A stretch of 6,329 nt of DNA from Candidatus Woesearchaeota archaeon. Lineage in GTDB: Archaea > Nanobdellota > Nanobdellia > Woesearchaeales > WALR01. Positions within the stretch are counted from its first letter, which is position 1. Every line of letters begins with the position of its first letter. The notes under the pieces were generated by a model. It was given only the letters and a program-made list of their open reading frames with translations. It was not told where the DNA came from and made no database searches. The stretch covers positions 1-6,329 of the forward strand of contig WALR01000085.1 in assembly GCA_015522765.1 (NCBI GenBank), in the 5' to 3' direction. The position numbers were made by a program, and so were the translations under genes. Below are positions 1 through 6,030 of this stretch, piece by piece.

Positions 1-56
1 ATATGTTAACGGTGCAGAGAGAGTTATCAGGATTTTTAGAAGAGAAAGGTATTTAT

Positions 57-389
57 CTACCGCCTGTTCTTCAGCGATTCTACAATCATCTTAACCTGCT
101 TGTTACCCCTCGGAGCGGAGTTCTTGCCAAGCGCATAATAAACTTTCTCTGCTTCATTCCCCCAGCTGTATTCCCCCTTCTCATTCTTTATGTCCACAAT
201 CCTGAACTCGCCTGTGGAGACACCCTTCCTAAGGTTGTAATAAATGGACCTCATCGTAACCCTCGGAAATATCCCTTCATAAATCCTGGCTATCTCATAG
301 CCGTAACCTTCTCTTATCACCCACAGTATCTCTGCCAGATTCTTTCTTATGGGCGAACCTGGAGGTCTTCCCCTGCTCTTAGCTTTCAT
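57..389 (-). CDS. Small winged-helix DNA-binding protein with N-terminal AT-hook-like motif
   Basis: This 110-residue basic protein is probably a transcriptional regulator or chromatin-associated factor; I do not recognise a named family. Residues 6-13 read RGRPPGSP, an AT-hook-like motif that would sit in the minor groove of AT-rich DNA. Residues 15-90 look like a winged helix: a helix at about 17-27, then YGYEIARIY, then a likely recognition helix within VTMRSIYYNLRKGV (44-57), then a wing containing EFRIVDI and GEYSWG. The tail is Lys/Arg-rich. The frame is open up to an ATG at 452, but I chose the ATG at 387-389 because AGGAGGAG lies just upstream and this start leaves a 20-base gap to the preceding gene instead of a 43-base overlap. 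It is the last gene of the cluster, so it may be autoregulatory, which is inference. A DNA-binding role is likely, the target unknown. Confidence 0.75.
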   Translation of the reverse strand: MKAKSRGRPPGSPIRKNLAEILWVIREGYGYEIARIYEGIFPRVTMRSIYYNLRKGVSTGEFRIVDIKNEKGEYSWGNEAEKVYYALGKNSAPRGNKQVKMIVESLKNRR

Positions 390-393
390 TATG

Positions 394-401
394 CTCCTCC
401 T
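394..401 (-). promoter_or_regulatory. Strong Shine-Dalgarno deciding the start of the winged-helix gene
   Basis: The minus strand reads AGGAGGAG here, followed by CATA and then ATG at 387-389. The AGGAGG core sits 6 bases from the start codon, a near-ideal match to the 16S rRNA tail. The alternative ATG at 450-452 has only a GCAGG directly touching it, with no useful spacing. This supports the shorter 110-residue product. Confidence 0.7.
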
Positions 402-409
402 GTGCCGAG

Positions 410-724
410 CTAATGAACCTCCTCTAACTCTATTACCACGCCGCCTACCCATCCTGCGATGATGTTATAAAACCAGGCTGCTAAAGCGCCTATTATTATT
501 CCGACTATCCCATAAATGAGCGGCAGTTGTATGAGGAGCGCCCAGCTCACAATAAGGTTAGGGAATAACATCTGCATCAAATTGCCAAACATAGCGTTAA
601 CTACCACCAGCAATAACGCACCGATGAAACCGCCAAGCGCAGACACTAAGCTGTAAATCTTCGCCACAGACCACACATCAAGACGCTTAATGTTAAAATT
701 CTTCAGCCTTTTTTTATTCATCAT
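410..724 (-). CDS. Small membrane protein, DUF3566-like
   Basis: This is a 104-residue integral membrane protein of unknown function. A basic N-terminus (KKRLKNFNIKRLD) is followed by the segment VWSVAKIYSLVSALGGFIGAL, and hydrophobic stretches lie at about residues 22-45, 57-66 and 68-88. The protein ends in GWVGGVVIELEEV. An N-terminal 'IKR-D-SVAKIY' with a C-terminal 'YN-IA-WVGG-IE-E' recalls small archaeal membrane proteins often labelled DUF3566-like. That match is from memory and not searched. It starts with two consecutive ATG codons (722-724 and 719-721) preceded by AGGGGGG on the minus strand, and its start overlaps the end of the PEP-synthase-like gene by 11 bases, so translation is probably coupled. 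Glycines within the helices suggest tight helix packing. Nothing indicates a substrate; it could be an accessory membrane anchor. Confidence 0.78.
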   Translation of the reverse strand: MMNKKRLKNFNIKRLDVWSVAKIYSLVSALGGFIGALLLVVVNAMFGNLMQMLFPNLIVSWALLIQLPLIYGIVGIIIGALAAWFYNIIAGWVGGVVIELEEVH

Positions 725-2000
725 CGGAATCCCCCCTGCTTATTATTTTTCCTGCCTTCATAACCCCCTCTTTAACATGGTCGAATGCTTCATCCAGCCC
801 TGCCTCTTCCATTTCTTTCCATGCCTCAAGGAAGGATTTAACATCATCTCCTATTTCTCCTTCAGATTTAACAGCCAATTCACCAAGCATATCTTTAATT
901 GAGGCACCCTTAAGATTATCCCTTATTTTTGTTCTCTCAATTATCTTTTCCCCTGCTATTGTCATCATTAATTTGAGTGCTTCTCTCATAACAAGAACAA
1001 AATCATCATTCACAATATTGCTTGAGGTCTGAGTGGATTCTGCATTTTTCTCTAATCCAGCTGTTTCATTGATTTCTTCAATAAGGTTGCTTAGCAGCTT
1101 CATGTCAAGGTAGTGCACCTTCCCGTTATCCCTGTCAACTGAGAACTCCATCATAACATCCTCCCTTATCCTAGATGCTATAAACCTGGCTTTCCTTGCT
1201 ATTCCAACAATCTCGTCATCGGATAGCATAACCTCCATGGGCACACTTCTCTCCTCGACGCTCTTATTCCCCACATTAAAGTAATATCCCTTTGACATTC
1301 CGATATTACTCATCTCTTTGATGCGCATATCTTCATGGGAAAGGATTGCTGTGCCCGCCGGCCCCTCCTTTATCCGGCTGCCTGCACCCAGGCCTGGCCA
1401 GAACCTTATGAGAATCCTGTCATCCCTTGTATCCTTATGAATATGGGGGAAAGAAGAGAAGACTACTCCTGAAATGTCTGCCTTAATCATCGGCTGCAGT
1501 ATCACTGAGAGCCCCTCCTCGCCCCGCACAATCTTCAGAACATCCTCCCCGTTATTCAATGTATTAATTAATAGCTGCCTAAATGCGATTGCCATCTCTT
1601 CACTGTTCTTCAACGCGTAAAAGAAGGGGAGATTCAGCCTCGATAAGAAGCTTGAGCGCATGCACACTGCGCTTCTCTCCTGGCTGAGGAGCCCCTCCCC
1701 AAGGGAGTCGAGGGCGTCATCAAAGTCCTTAATCAGCGCCCCTAAGTCAAGGGTGTTTATGCTGTTCTTTAATCGGTTTACCTCTTCCTCACTCAACGCC
1801 AGCTTCTCCTTCAGCTCTGCTTTACGGAACGCCTCTCTCACAATGCCTTTAATCTCTTCTGGTGTTATAATAAAGCCGCCAGGTGTGTTCAGCCCCTCTT
1901 TAAGGAGGAGGTTTAAGCTCAGGCTCTTCTCTCCTAGGAAGAGCTGGCTCTCATCGCCGTATTTATCTATCTGTCCGTCCATTGATTTCAGGCTTATCAT
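714..2000 (-). CDS. Orphan PEP synthase/PPDK N-terminal (ATP-grasp-like) domain protein
   Basis: This 428-residue protein matches only the nucleotide-binding N-terminal domain of PEP synthase and pyruvate phosphate dikinase. Visible landmarks are LGEKSLSLNLLLKEGLNTPGG (22-42, equal to the 'LGGKGANL...G-PVPPGF' motif), CMRSSF (113-118, the 'VRSSA' motif), LSVILQPMI with SGVVF (164-181), IRFWPGLGAG (198-207) and the LSDDEI helix leading to MMEFSVD (283-289). The phosphohistidine domain and the C-terminal PEP/pyruvate barrel of full enzymes (about 800 residues) are absent. The tail from about 330 to 418 is a charged helical region I do not recognise. The family's metal/ATP motif QxRP at the end of the domain is replaced by LDMKLL, while the preceding Glu (E285) is kept. 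It begins one base after the AMP phosphorylase stop, with AGGA 9 bases from the ATG. A nucleotide-binding role is likely; the reaction is unknown. Confidence 0.85.
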   Translation of the reverse strand: MISLKSMDGQIDKYGDESQLFLGEKSLSLNLLLKEGLNTPGGFIITPEEIKGIVREAFRKAELKEKLALSEEEVNRLKNSINTLDLGALIKDFDDALDSLGEGLLSQERSAVCMRSSFLSRLNLPFFYALKNSEEMAIAFRQLLINTLNNGEDVLKIVRGEEGLSVILQPMIKADISGVVFSSFPHIHKDTRDDRILIRFWPGLGAGSRIKEGPAGTAILSHEDMRIKEMSNIGMSKGYYFNVGNKSVEERSVPMEVMLSDDEIVGIARKARFIASRIREDVMMEFSVDRDNGKVHYLDMKLLSNLIEEINETAGLEKNAESTQTSSNIVNDDFVLVMREALKLMMTIAGEKIIERTKIRDNLKGASIKDMLGELAVKSEGEIGDDVKSFLEAWKEMEEAGLDEAFDHVKEGVMKAGKIISRGDSDDE

Positions 2001-2001
2001 T

Positions 2002-3495
2002 TTATTGTATCCTAAAGGGGTTGTTTAATAAAGCCTCCTCGTATGCGAATCCCAGTCTGTCCTTGCTGTTGGAGTAAATGGTAAGGAGTGTCTCTCCTTT
2101 GAGTACTCTTTCATTAACATGCTTAAAGAGGTAAACGCCCGCATACTTATCATGGGGGGCTCCTGCAAGCCTCGCCACCTTGGAGATTGTAGAGTTCTCT
2201 ATTCTTAAAATTTTTCCTTTCACCCTGCTCCTGAACTCTCTTTTGTACCTTCCCCTCTTTATTTTCTCCGGGGAGAATATGCTTCCGCCCTGAGCCTTTA
2301 TTATCTCGACCATCTTGTCATAAGCCCTGCCGCTCTCAAGTATCTCTCTTGCCTTCATTACTCCATTGCCTTTCTTTGCATTGCCAACAAACTCTAAAAG
2401 CTCCCCTGCTAAGAGAAGGGACTTCTCCCTTAAATCACGCGGGGCATCCCCTCTTCTCATGAGCACCTTAAGCACATCAATGGCTTCGAGTGCAGGGCCC
2501 ATCCCGCTACCTATGGGCTGTCTTCCGTCGGTAAATATGACCTTCACCTTCATCCCTATCTTCCCGCCTACACTCTCAAACATCTCCTTCAGATATCTGG
2601 CTCTTTGAACGCTTTCTATCTTAGAACCTTTTCCTATTGGAAGATCCACCAGGACATGTGTTGCTGAGACACTGGCCTTCTTCGCGAGTATGCTTGCTAT
2701 AAGCTGGCTCGCAGAGTCTATGCTTAAGGGATACTCTGCTCGGATTATTAGGTCGTCCGCGGGCGCAAGATTTATCGCTCCGCCCCAGACAATGCATGCC
2801 CCTGCTTTCCTTATTATCGCCTTCATCTCCTTTATATCAAATGTAACAGAAGCCAGAACCTCCATTGTGTCGGCAGTCCCTGCCGGGCTGGTAATGCTCC
2901 TCGAGCTCGTCTTGGGAACCTTCAGACCTGCAGCTGCAAGAATCGGCACGACTATCATGGTTGTCCTGTTTCCAGGGACGCCCCCTGCGCAGTGCTTATC
3001 TGCAACGACGCCTGCTCTTAGTTTAAGCCTCTCCCCTGTGGATATCATCGCCTTTGTGAGATTCGCAGTCTCCTCAAGCGTCATTAGATTGCTGTAGCAG
3101 GCGCCGACAAAATAGGCAACCTCAACATCGCTGAGCCGCCTCTCAACTATGTCCTTGACTATGCTCTTTATCTCTGCCCCTGAAAGCCTTTTCCCCTCGA
3201 GTTTTTTTCTTATATAACCCACCGATACAGGTCTCTTGTCAATATCAACTCTTACCCTATTTTTACCCTTAAGGCCTGCCCTGTCTATGACCTCCTTGAA
3301 GAGCCCTATCTCCCCCTTTTTTATCTCTGTTCCCTCGCCTGCAATATCAATTATGACTGTAACCCTCTTGTTCCCCCTTCTGATTACTACTCTGTCCTCA
3401 GGGTGTATGTCGAGAAGTTCCGCATCCCTCTGGTTGATTATCCCGACTAAGGGTCCGCCGGTGGCTATGTTTATGTCCTTAACACTGAAAATCAT
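2002..3495 (-). CDS. deoA: AMP phosphorylase (archaeal nucleoside monophosphate phosphorylase)
   Basis: This cytosolic enzyme catalyses AMP + phosphate to adenine + alpha-D-ribose 1,5-bisphosphate, the first step of archaeal AMP salvage towards ribulose 1,5-bisphosphate and form III RuBisCO; related enzymes also accept CMP and UMP. The 497 residues match the usual length of about 500. Residues 1-85 form the extra N-terminal domain of the archaeal group (ATGGPLVGIIN near the start). The thymidine-phosphorylase core follows: DKHCAGGVPGNRTT (166-179, phosphate loop), KTSSRSITSPAGTADTME (195-212, family signature), WGGAINLAPADD (237-248, containing the probable acid catalyst Asp) and SIDSASQLIASILAKK (258-273). 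The C-terminal alpha/beta part is complete. The start has GAGGGTG a few bases upstream and lies 14 bases after the transporter stop. Bacterial thymidine phosphorylase is shorter and lacks the N-terminal domain, which makes that alternative unlikely. Confidence 0.95.
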   Translation of the reverse strand: MIFSVKDINIATGGPLVGIINQRDAELLDIHPEDRVVIRRGNKRVTVIIDIAGEGTEIKKGEIGLFKEVIDRAGLKGKNRVRVDIDKRPVSVGYIRKKLEGKRLSGAEIKSIVKDIVERRLSDVEVAYFVGACYSNLMTLEETANLTKAMISTGERLKLRAGVVADKHCAGGVPGNRTTMIVVPILAAAGLKVPKTSSRSITSPAGTADTMEVLASVTFDIKEMKAIIRKAGACIVWGGAINLAPADDLIIRAEYPLSIDSASQLIASILAKKASVSATHVLVDLPIGKGSKIESVQRARYLKEMFESVGGKIGMKVKVIFTDGRQPIGSGMGPALEAIDVLKVLMRRGDAPRDLREKSLLLAGELLEFVGNAKKGNGVMKAREILESGRAYDKMVEIIKAQGGSIFSPEKIKRGRYKREFRSRVKGKILRIENSTISKVARLAGAPHDKYAGVYLFKHVNERVLKGETLLTIYSNSKDRLGFAYEEALLNNPFRIQ

Positions 3496-3509
3496 TGTTG
3501 CACCCTCTG

Positions 3510-4664
3510 TTATTGCCTTCTCCTTCCTCTCCTGCTGTCGGATATGGACCTCAAATGAGTCCTTATGATGAACTCTACAATCCTCTGGGTAAAGGCGAGT
3601 ATTACAGGTCCAAGAATCATCCCTGCCACCCCTAAAAACCTCAGACCGCCAAGAACACCTACAAGGACGACTATGGGGTGTATCTTAGCCCGCTTGCTTA
3701 TCAAACTGGGCCTTAAGAGATTGTCTATCCCTGAGATTATGAAAAATCCGTAAAAGAAGAGTATTATTCCTATCGCCCTCTGCCAGGGATTATGGTCCAT
3801 AAACCCCATTATTGTGTGGAAAAGGGAGAGGGGCAGCCAGACAGTCCCCGCCCCTAAAAACGGGATAAGGGCGAAGCCCATGGTTATTAACCCCCACAGA
3901 ATTGGCGCGCCCAGCATTACAGAGGAGAATATGCCGCCTTTTACGTATAGTACTTTCCCAAGAATATAAAAGCCTGCGGCAGCAACAGCACCCTGAGCCA
4001 TGGCAACAACGAGGAACCCTACAACAACCCCCTGAAGTACATCGTCAATTGATTCCTTTATCTTTCTCTGGTTCTCAGCAGAGATGTGCAGTGCTTCCAT
4101 GCTCTGCTTCAGAAGGAATCCCTCATCCGTCAGCACATAAAATGAGACGAACAAAACTACAAATATCTGGAGCAGCTTTGAGGGGAGGGAGAGCACTATC
4201 TCAGTGGACGCTTTTATTAGTTTCTGGGCGATGATATTGAAGCTGTTCGATAGGACGCGGAGGGCACCGCTGTCAACGAGAACCTTCTTGATTGATTTTG
4301 ATGTCAGGTAAAGGCAATTTCCCTGGGTGCAGCTTTCATTCGCCGAGAACATTGTGTTCATCTTTGACTTGGCAATGGTATAGACAAGGATAGTTTCTCT
4401 GGTAAGGTTGTTAAATAGGGGAACTATGGGGGCAATGATTATTGTTATGCTTACAATGAGGATTATGATTGCAGCCAGCCCCTTGTATTTTATTATTTTT
4501 ACGAGCCTCTTCTGGAAGGGTATGAGGAGGTAGCCGAGTATTAAACCGCCGAATATTGCCTCAAGATAGGGCAGGGAGATTAGAAAAGATACTATCCCCA
4601 GGCTTAAAAGCAGAGATATGATTATTATGTTCCTGACATTCTCCTCTTTTACCCTTTTTCTCAT
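3510..4664 (-). CDS. AI-2E family transporter (TqsA/YdiK/PerM type)
   Basis: This 384-residue polytopic membrane protein has the classic family layout. Two N-terminal helices (about 11-31 and 34-50) precede a third (63-84), an extracytoplasmic loop, and then a bundle from about 165 to 365. Family landmarks are FYVLTDEG (175-182), IPFLGAG (267-273) and the C-terminal stretch from DNLLRPSLI (314-322) through IHPIVVLVGVLGGLR to GVAGMILGPVI (345-355). Members have been linked to export of autoinducer-2 and to Na+/H+ antiport, but the substrate is unknown for archaeal forms. The loop after the third helix carries CTQGNC (112-117), a C-x4-C pair that could form a disulfide outside the cell. The gene sits 14 bases ahead of AMP phosphorylase and leads the tight cluster. 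A GAGGT lies 7 bases from its ATG. Confidence 0.9.
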   Translation of the reverse strand: MRKRVKEENVRNIIIISLLLSLGIVSFLISLPYLEAIFGGLILGYLLIPFQKRLVKIIKYKGLAAIIILIVSITIIIAPIVPLFNNLTRETILVYTIAKSKMNTMFSANESCTQGNCLYLTSKSIKKVLVDSGALRVLSNSFNIIAQKLIKASTEIVLSLPSKLLQIFVVLFVSFYVLTDEGFLLKQSMEALHISAENQRKIKESIDDVLQGVVVGFLVVAMAQGAVAAAGFYILGKVLYVKGGIFSSVMLGAPILWGLITMGFALIPFLGAGTVWLPLSLFHTIMGFMDHNPWQRAIGIILFFYGFFIISGIDNLLRPSLISKRAKIHPIVVLVGVLGGLRFLGVAGMILGPVILAFTQRIVEFIIRTHLRSISDSRRGRRRQ

Positions 4665-4673
4665 TATACAAAC

Positions 4674-4688
4674 CTCTTCTGAGAAGAG
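4674..4688. promoter_or_regulatory. 15-bp palindrome, possible operator, upstream of the transporter gene
   Basis: CTCTTCT-G-AGAAGAG is a perfect 7-bp inverted repeat around a single base. On the minus strand it lies just after the TTTAAATA box and before the transporter start codon, covering the zone where transcription should begin. That is the usual place for an archaeal repressor site. Read as RNA it would be a 6-bp hairpin with a 3-base loop that would also occlude the GAGG ribosome-binding sequence. Binding by any protein is inferred from symmetry and position only. Confidence 0.4.
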
Positions 4689-4689
4689 T

Positions 4690-4697
4690 TATTTAAA
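4690..4697 (-). promoter_or_regulatory. Archaeal TATA box candidate for the transporter/AMP phosphorylase cluster
   Basis: The minus strand reads TTTAAATA, an exact match to the TBP-box consensus TTTAWATA. A start about 25 bases downstream would fall near 4667-4670, almost at the ATG at 4662-4664, giving a leaderless or nearly leaderless message. This conflicts with the apparent GAGGT ribosome-binding site, so a second AT-rich box at about 4721-4731 could be used instead. Read-through from the SdpI-family gene is also possible. Confidence 0.45.
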
Positions 4698-4743
4698 TTT
4701 ATCTTTTTTGATGCCAGGGCTAATAAAATTTAGGCGGTCCCTT

Positions 4744-5379
4744 TTATCCGCTTTCTCTTCTGTATTCAATATAGGAATAGACTGTCGTGTATGCGGCAAC
4801 AGAGAGTACAGGGACAAGAATGAATAGGAGCGCATAGCGCTGGAAGAATACTCCTGCAATTGTGATTATCCCCGCAATCTTGAATAACCTTCCGCCAATC
4901 CTGTGAGTCTTTTTCCACACTCTTTTGCTGCTTAATGTCCAGGGGGTTCTTATCCCTATAAACCAGTTTCTCTTCGCGTTCTCGCAGAGAATACCAACAT
5001 AAAAAAACAGGATTCCTGAGCCAATTGGGGCAATCACATTGGGGCTTATCCTTCTGCCACTGTTCCAGAGAATCAGCTGGGACTGGACTGAGAGCATGAA
5101 GATAAAAAACAGGAGGATAAACCCGTCATAGTAGCCCCTGAAACCCTCAATATTAGCCCGTAGTGGGTCGATAATCGGGATAATGAGAAAGAGTAGGGCA
5201 AGTCCAGCAAGGACAAAGGGCATTGTTAACATGCCCCAGAACCTTTGCATATAACCGTTGGGCTCTCCCCTGCTGTTCCAGTGCGTAACCATCCTAGCCG
5301 GCATTTTGGGATAGAAATAGGTGCTGATAATGAAAGAAAACAGCACAATCCCCAAAATTGCCAGTGTGCTCTTTCTCAT
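4744..5379 (-). CDS. SdpI/DUF1648-family membrane protein
   Basis: This 211-residue integral membrane protein resembles the immunity protein SdpI of Bacillus subtilis and its relatives. An N-terminal helix (about 5-22) is followed by the DUF1648-type motif MPARMVTHWNSRGEPNGY (26-43). Further helices lie at about 53-71, 86-104 and 117-133. Then comes the SdpI signature: NWFIGIRTPWTLSS (138-151) and VWKKTHRIGGRLF (154-166), and two last helices (168-180, 183-204). Bacterial SdpI protects against a toxin and participates in signalling, but many family members stand alone with unknown roles, and no toxin or SdpR-like gene is visible nearby. I chose the ATG at 5377-5379; an in-frame TTG at 5392-5394 would add five residues, and neither has a strong ribosome-binding site (GGGG lies 9 bases before the ATG). 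The stop lies 79 bases before the transporter gene. Confidence 0.88.
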   Translation of the reverse strand: MRKSTLAILGIVLFSFIISTYFYPKMPARMVTHWNSRGEPNGYMQRFWGMLTMPFVLAGLALLFLIIPIIDPLRANIEGFRGYYDGFILLFFIFMLSVQSQLILWNSGRRISPNVIAPIGSGILFFYVGILCENAKRNWFIGIRTPWTLSSKRVWKKTHRIGGRLFKIAGIITIAGVFFQRYALLFILVPVLSVAAYTTVYSYIEYRRESG

Positions 5380-5441
5380 TCTGTGCAGCCCCAAATTCTA
5401 TTGCCTATCCGCAAGCTATAACCGCAAATAATTACAAATTT

Positions 5442-5450
5442 CATATATAA
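5442..5450. promoter_or_regulatory. TATA box candidate, possibly serving both directions
   Basis: The plus strand reads CATATATAA, so the minus strand reads TTATATATG. On the minus strand this would start transcription near 5420, giving the SdpI-family gene a leader of about 40 bases. On the plus strand it would start transcription near 5470, next to an ATG at 5469-5471. The near-symmetric box makes both directions possible. No clear BRE is seen on either side. Confidence 0.45.
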
Positions 5451-5468
5451 GCCTTGTTGTTCTTTACA

Positions 5469-5646
5469 ATGTTTAGCCGAGTTTAAACAGACAGAGAAAT
5501 TGAAAAATGCGCCGTCAGAATAAATTAGCTATTTCTTTATAGACTTCTAGAAGATTGCCCTCTTAAATGAATATGAAAATGAAAGCAATTTTCCTGCAAC
5601 AACAAAAGCAACATTCAGTCATGATAAGATAATCCATTGGATTTAA
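5469..5646 (+). pseudogene. Possible decayed small gene (or small RNA unit) on the plus strand
   Basis: Starting at ATG 5469, the frame reads MFSRV, then stop TAA (5484-5486), then TDREIEKCAVRIN, stop TAG (5526-5528), then LFLYRLLEDCPLK. One extra base at 5568 shifts the frame, after which 5569-5643 reads EYENESNFPATTKATFSHDK followed by IIHWI and two stops. The stretches between stops look protein-like (an amphipathic helix followed by a polar segment) and not random, and both internal stops are one C-to-T change from Gln codons. A TATA-like box lies about 20 bases before the ATG and a hairpin with a T run follows the end, so the whole resembles a complete short transcription unit of about 58 codons broken by three lesions. 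I recognise no family. It could equally be a short RNA gene of about 200 bases, or chance. Confidence 0.3.
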
Positions 5647-5647
5647 T

Positions 5648-5673
5648 AGAAGTGTCGTCTGAGGGCACTTTTT
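5648..5673 (+). terminator. Hairpin followed by T run
   Basis: AGAAGTGTC (5648-5656) pairs with GGGCACTTT (5664-5672) through 9 base pairs, two of them G-U, around the 7-base loop GTCTGAG, and the 3' arm runs into T residues (5669-5673). It lies directly after the double stop of the decayed plus-strand frame. This geometry fits a terminator for a plus-strand transcript. Intrinsic hairpins are not essential for archaeal termination, so the call is tentative. Confidence 0.3.
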
Positions 5674-6030
5674 CAATTGAGTCTAACATCAGAAGTCCTG
5701 TTAACTATTATTTCCTTTTTCTTAAGGGTGGGGCGAGCACAGCAAGAATTCATCGTGCTTCCTAAAGACTTCAACTTCAGGGGCAGGGAAGGAAACGATG
5801 TAGCCATTCTAATTTCATTAAGAAAGTGGTTTCCTTAAACCCTCTCACTTCTCCGTCTTGAGATATGAGCCATTTTTTGAAATCAGTAAAAAACTTCACA
5901 CTAGCTAAATTATTTTAGGATGAGTTGCGAGAATTGTAGCTAAAAAATTGGTAGCTGATTAGGAAACCCTAAGACCATGAATGGGCCTTGATCATTTTTA
6001 ACTTTATTTTCCAATGACATTTTACATCAG
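5674..6030. other. AT-rich stretch without an intact gene; possible coding debris
   Basis: No complete gene, tRNA-like fold or repeat array is visible. On the minus strand, 5777-5899 is an open frame with protein-like content (FFTDFKKWLISQDGEVRGFK, later LEWLHRFLP). It is closed by a stop, and a different frame then continues as PEVEVFRKHDEFLLCSPHP down to 5722, as if a frameshift split an older gene. A 26-codon minus frame beginning MSLENKVKND lies at 5940-6020 without a ribosome-binding site. A competing open plus-strand frame crosses 5650-5838, so coding direction is uncertain. I would not annotate a functional product here. Confidence 0.4.

Noticed and set aside
3..413. Open plus-strand frame of 136 codons beginning MLTVQRELSG
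   Set aside because: It lies almost wholly antisense to the winged-helix gene, which has an excellent ribosome-binding site and coherent fold features; the plus-strand product has no domain logic.
390..452. Longer N-terminus of the winged-helix protein from the ATG at 450-452
   Set aside because: It would overlap the preceding gene by 43 bases and has GCAGG abutting the start, while the ATG at 389 has AGGAGGAG at proper spacing. The extra residues are an Arg-rich run likely to be an out-of-phase shadow of the membrane protein gene.
2690..3097. Plus-strand open frame of 135 codons, and similar ones at 1660-2028, 2366-2608, 3236-3568 and 3902-4234
   Set aside because: All are antisense to strongly recognised minus-strand genes and reflect their codon bias; none has a family motif.
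5380..5394. TTG start adding five residues to the SdpI-family protein
   Set aside because: The ATG directly before the basic-then-hydrophobic N-terminus is sufficient and the TTG has no better ribosome-binding site.
5826..5970. Inverted pair GGTTTCCT (5828-5835) and AGGAAACC (5961-5968) as possible insertion-element ends
   Set aside because: Only 8 bases match, the spacing is 125 bases, and no transposase or target duplication is visible; chance is likely in AT-rich DNA.
5400..6030. tRNA, CRISPR array or conserved riboswitch in the large gap
   Set aside because: No cloverleaf arms with a T-loop motif, no regularly spaced repeats and no recognisable aptamer core were seen.
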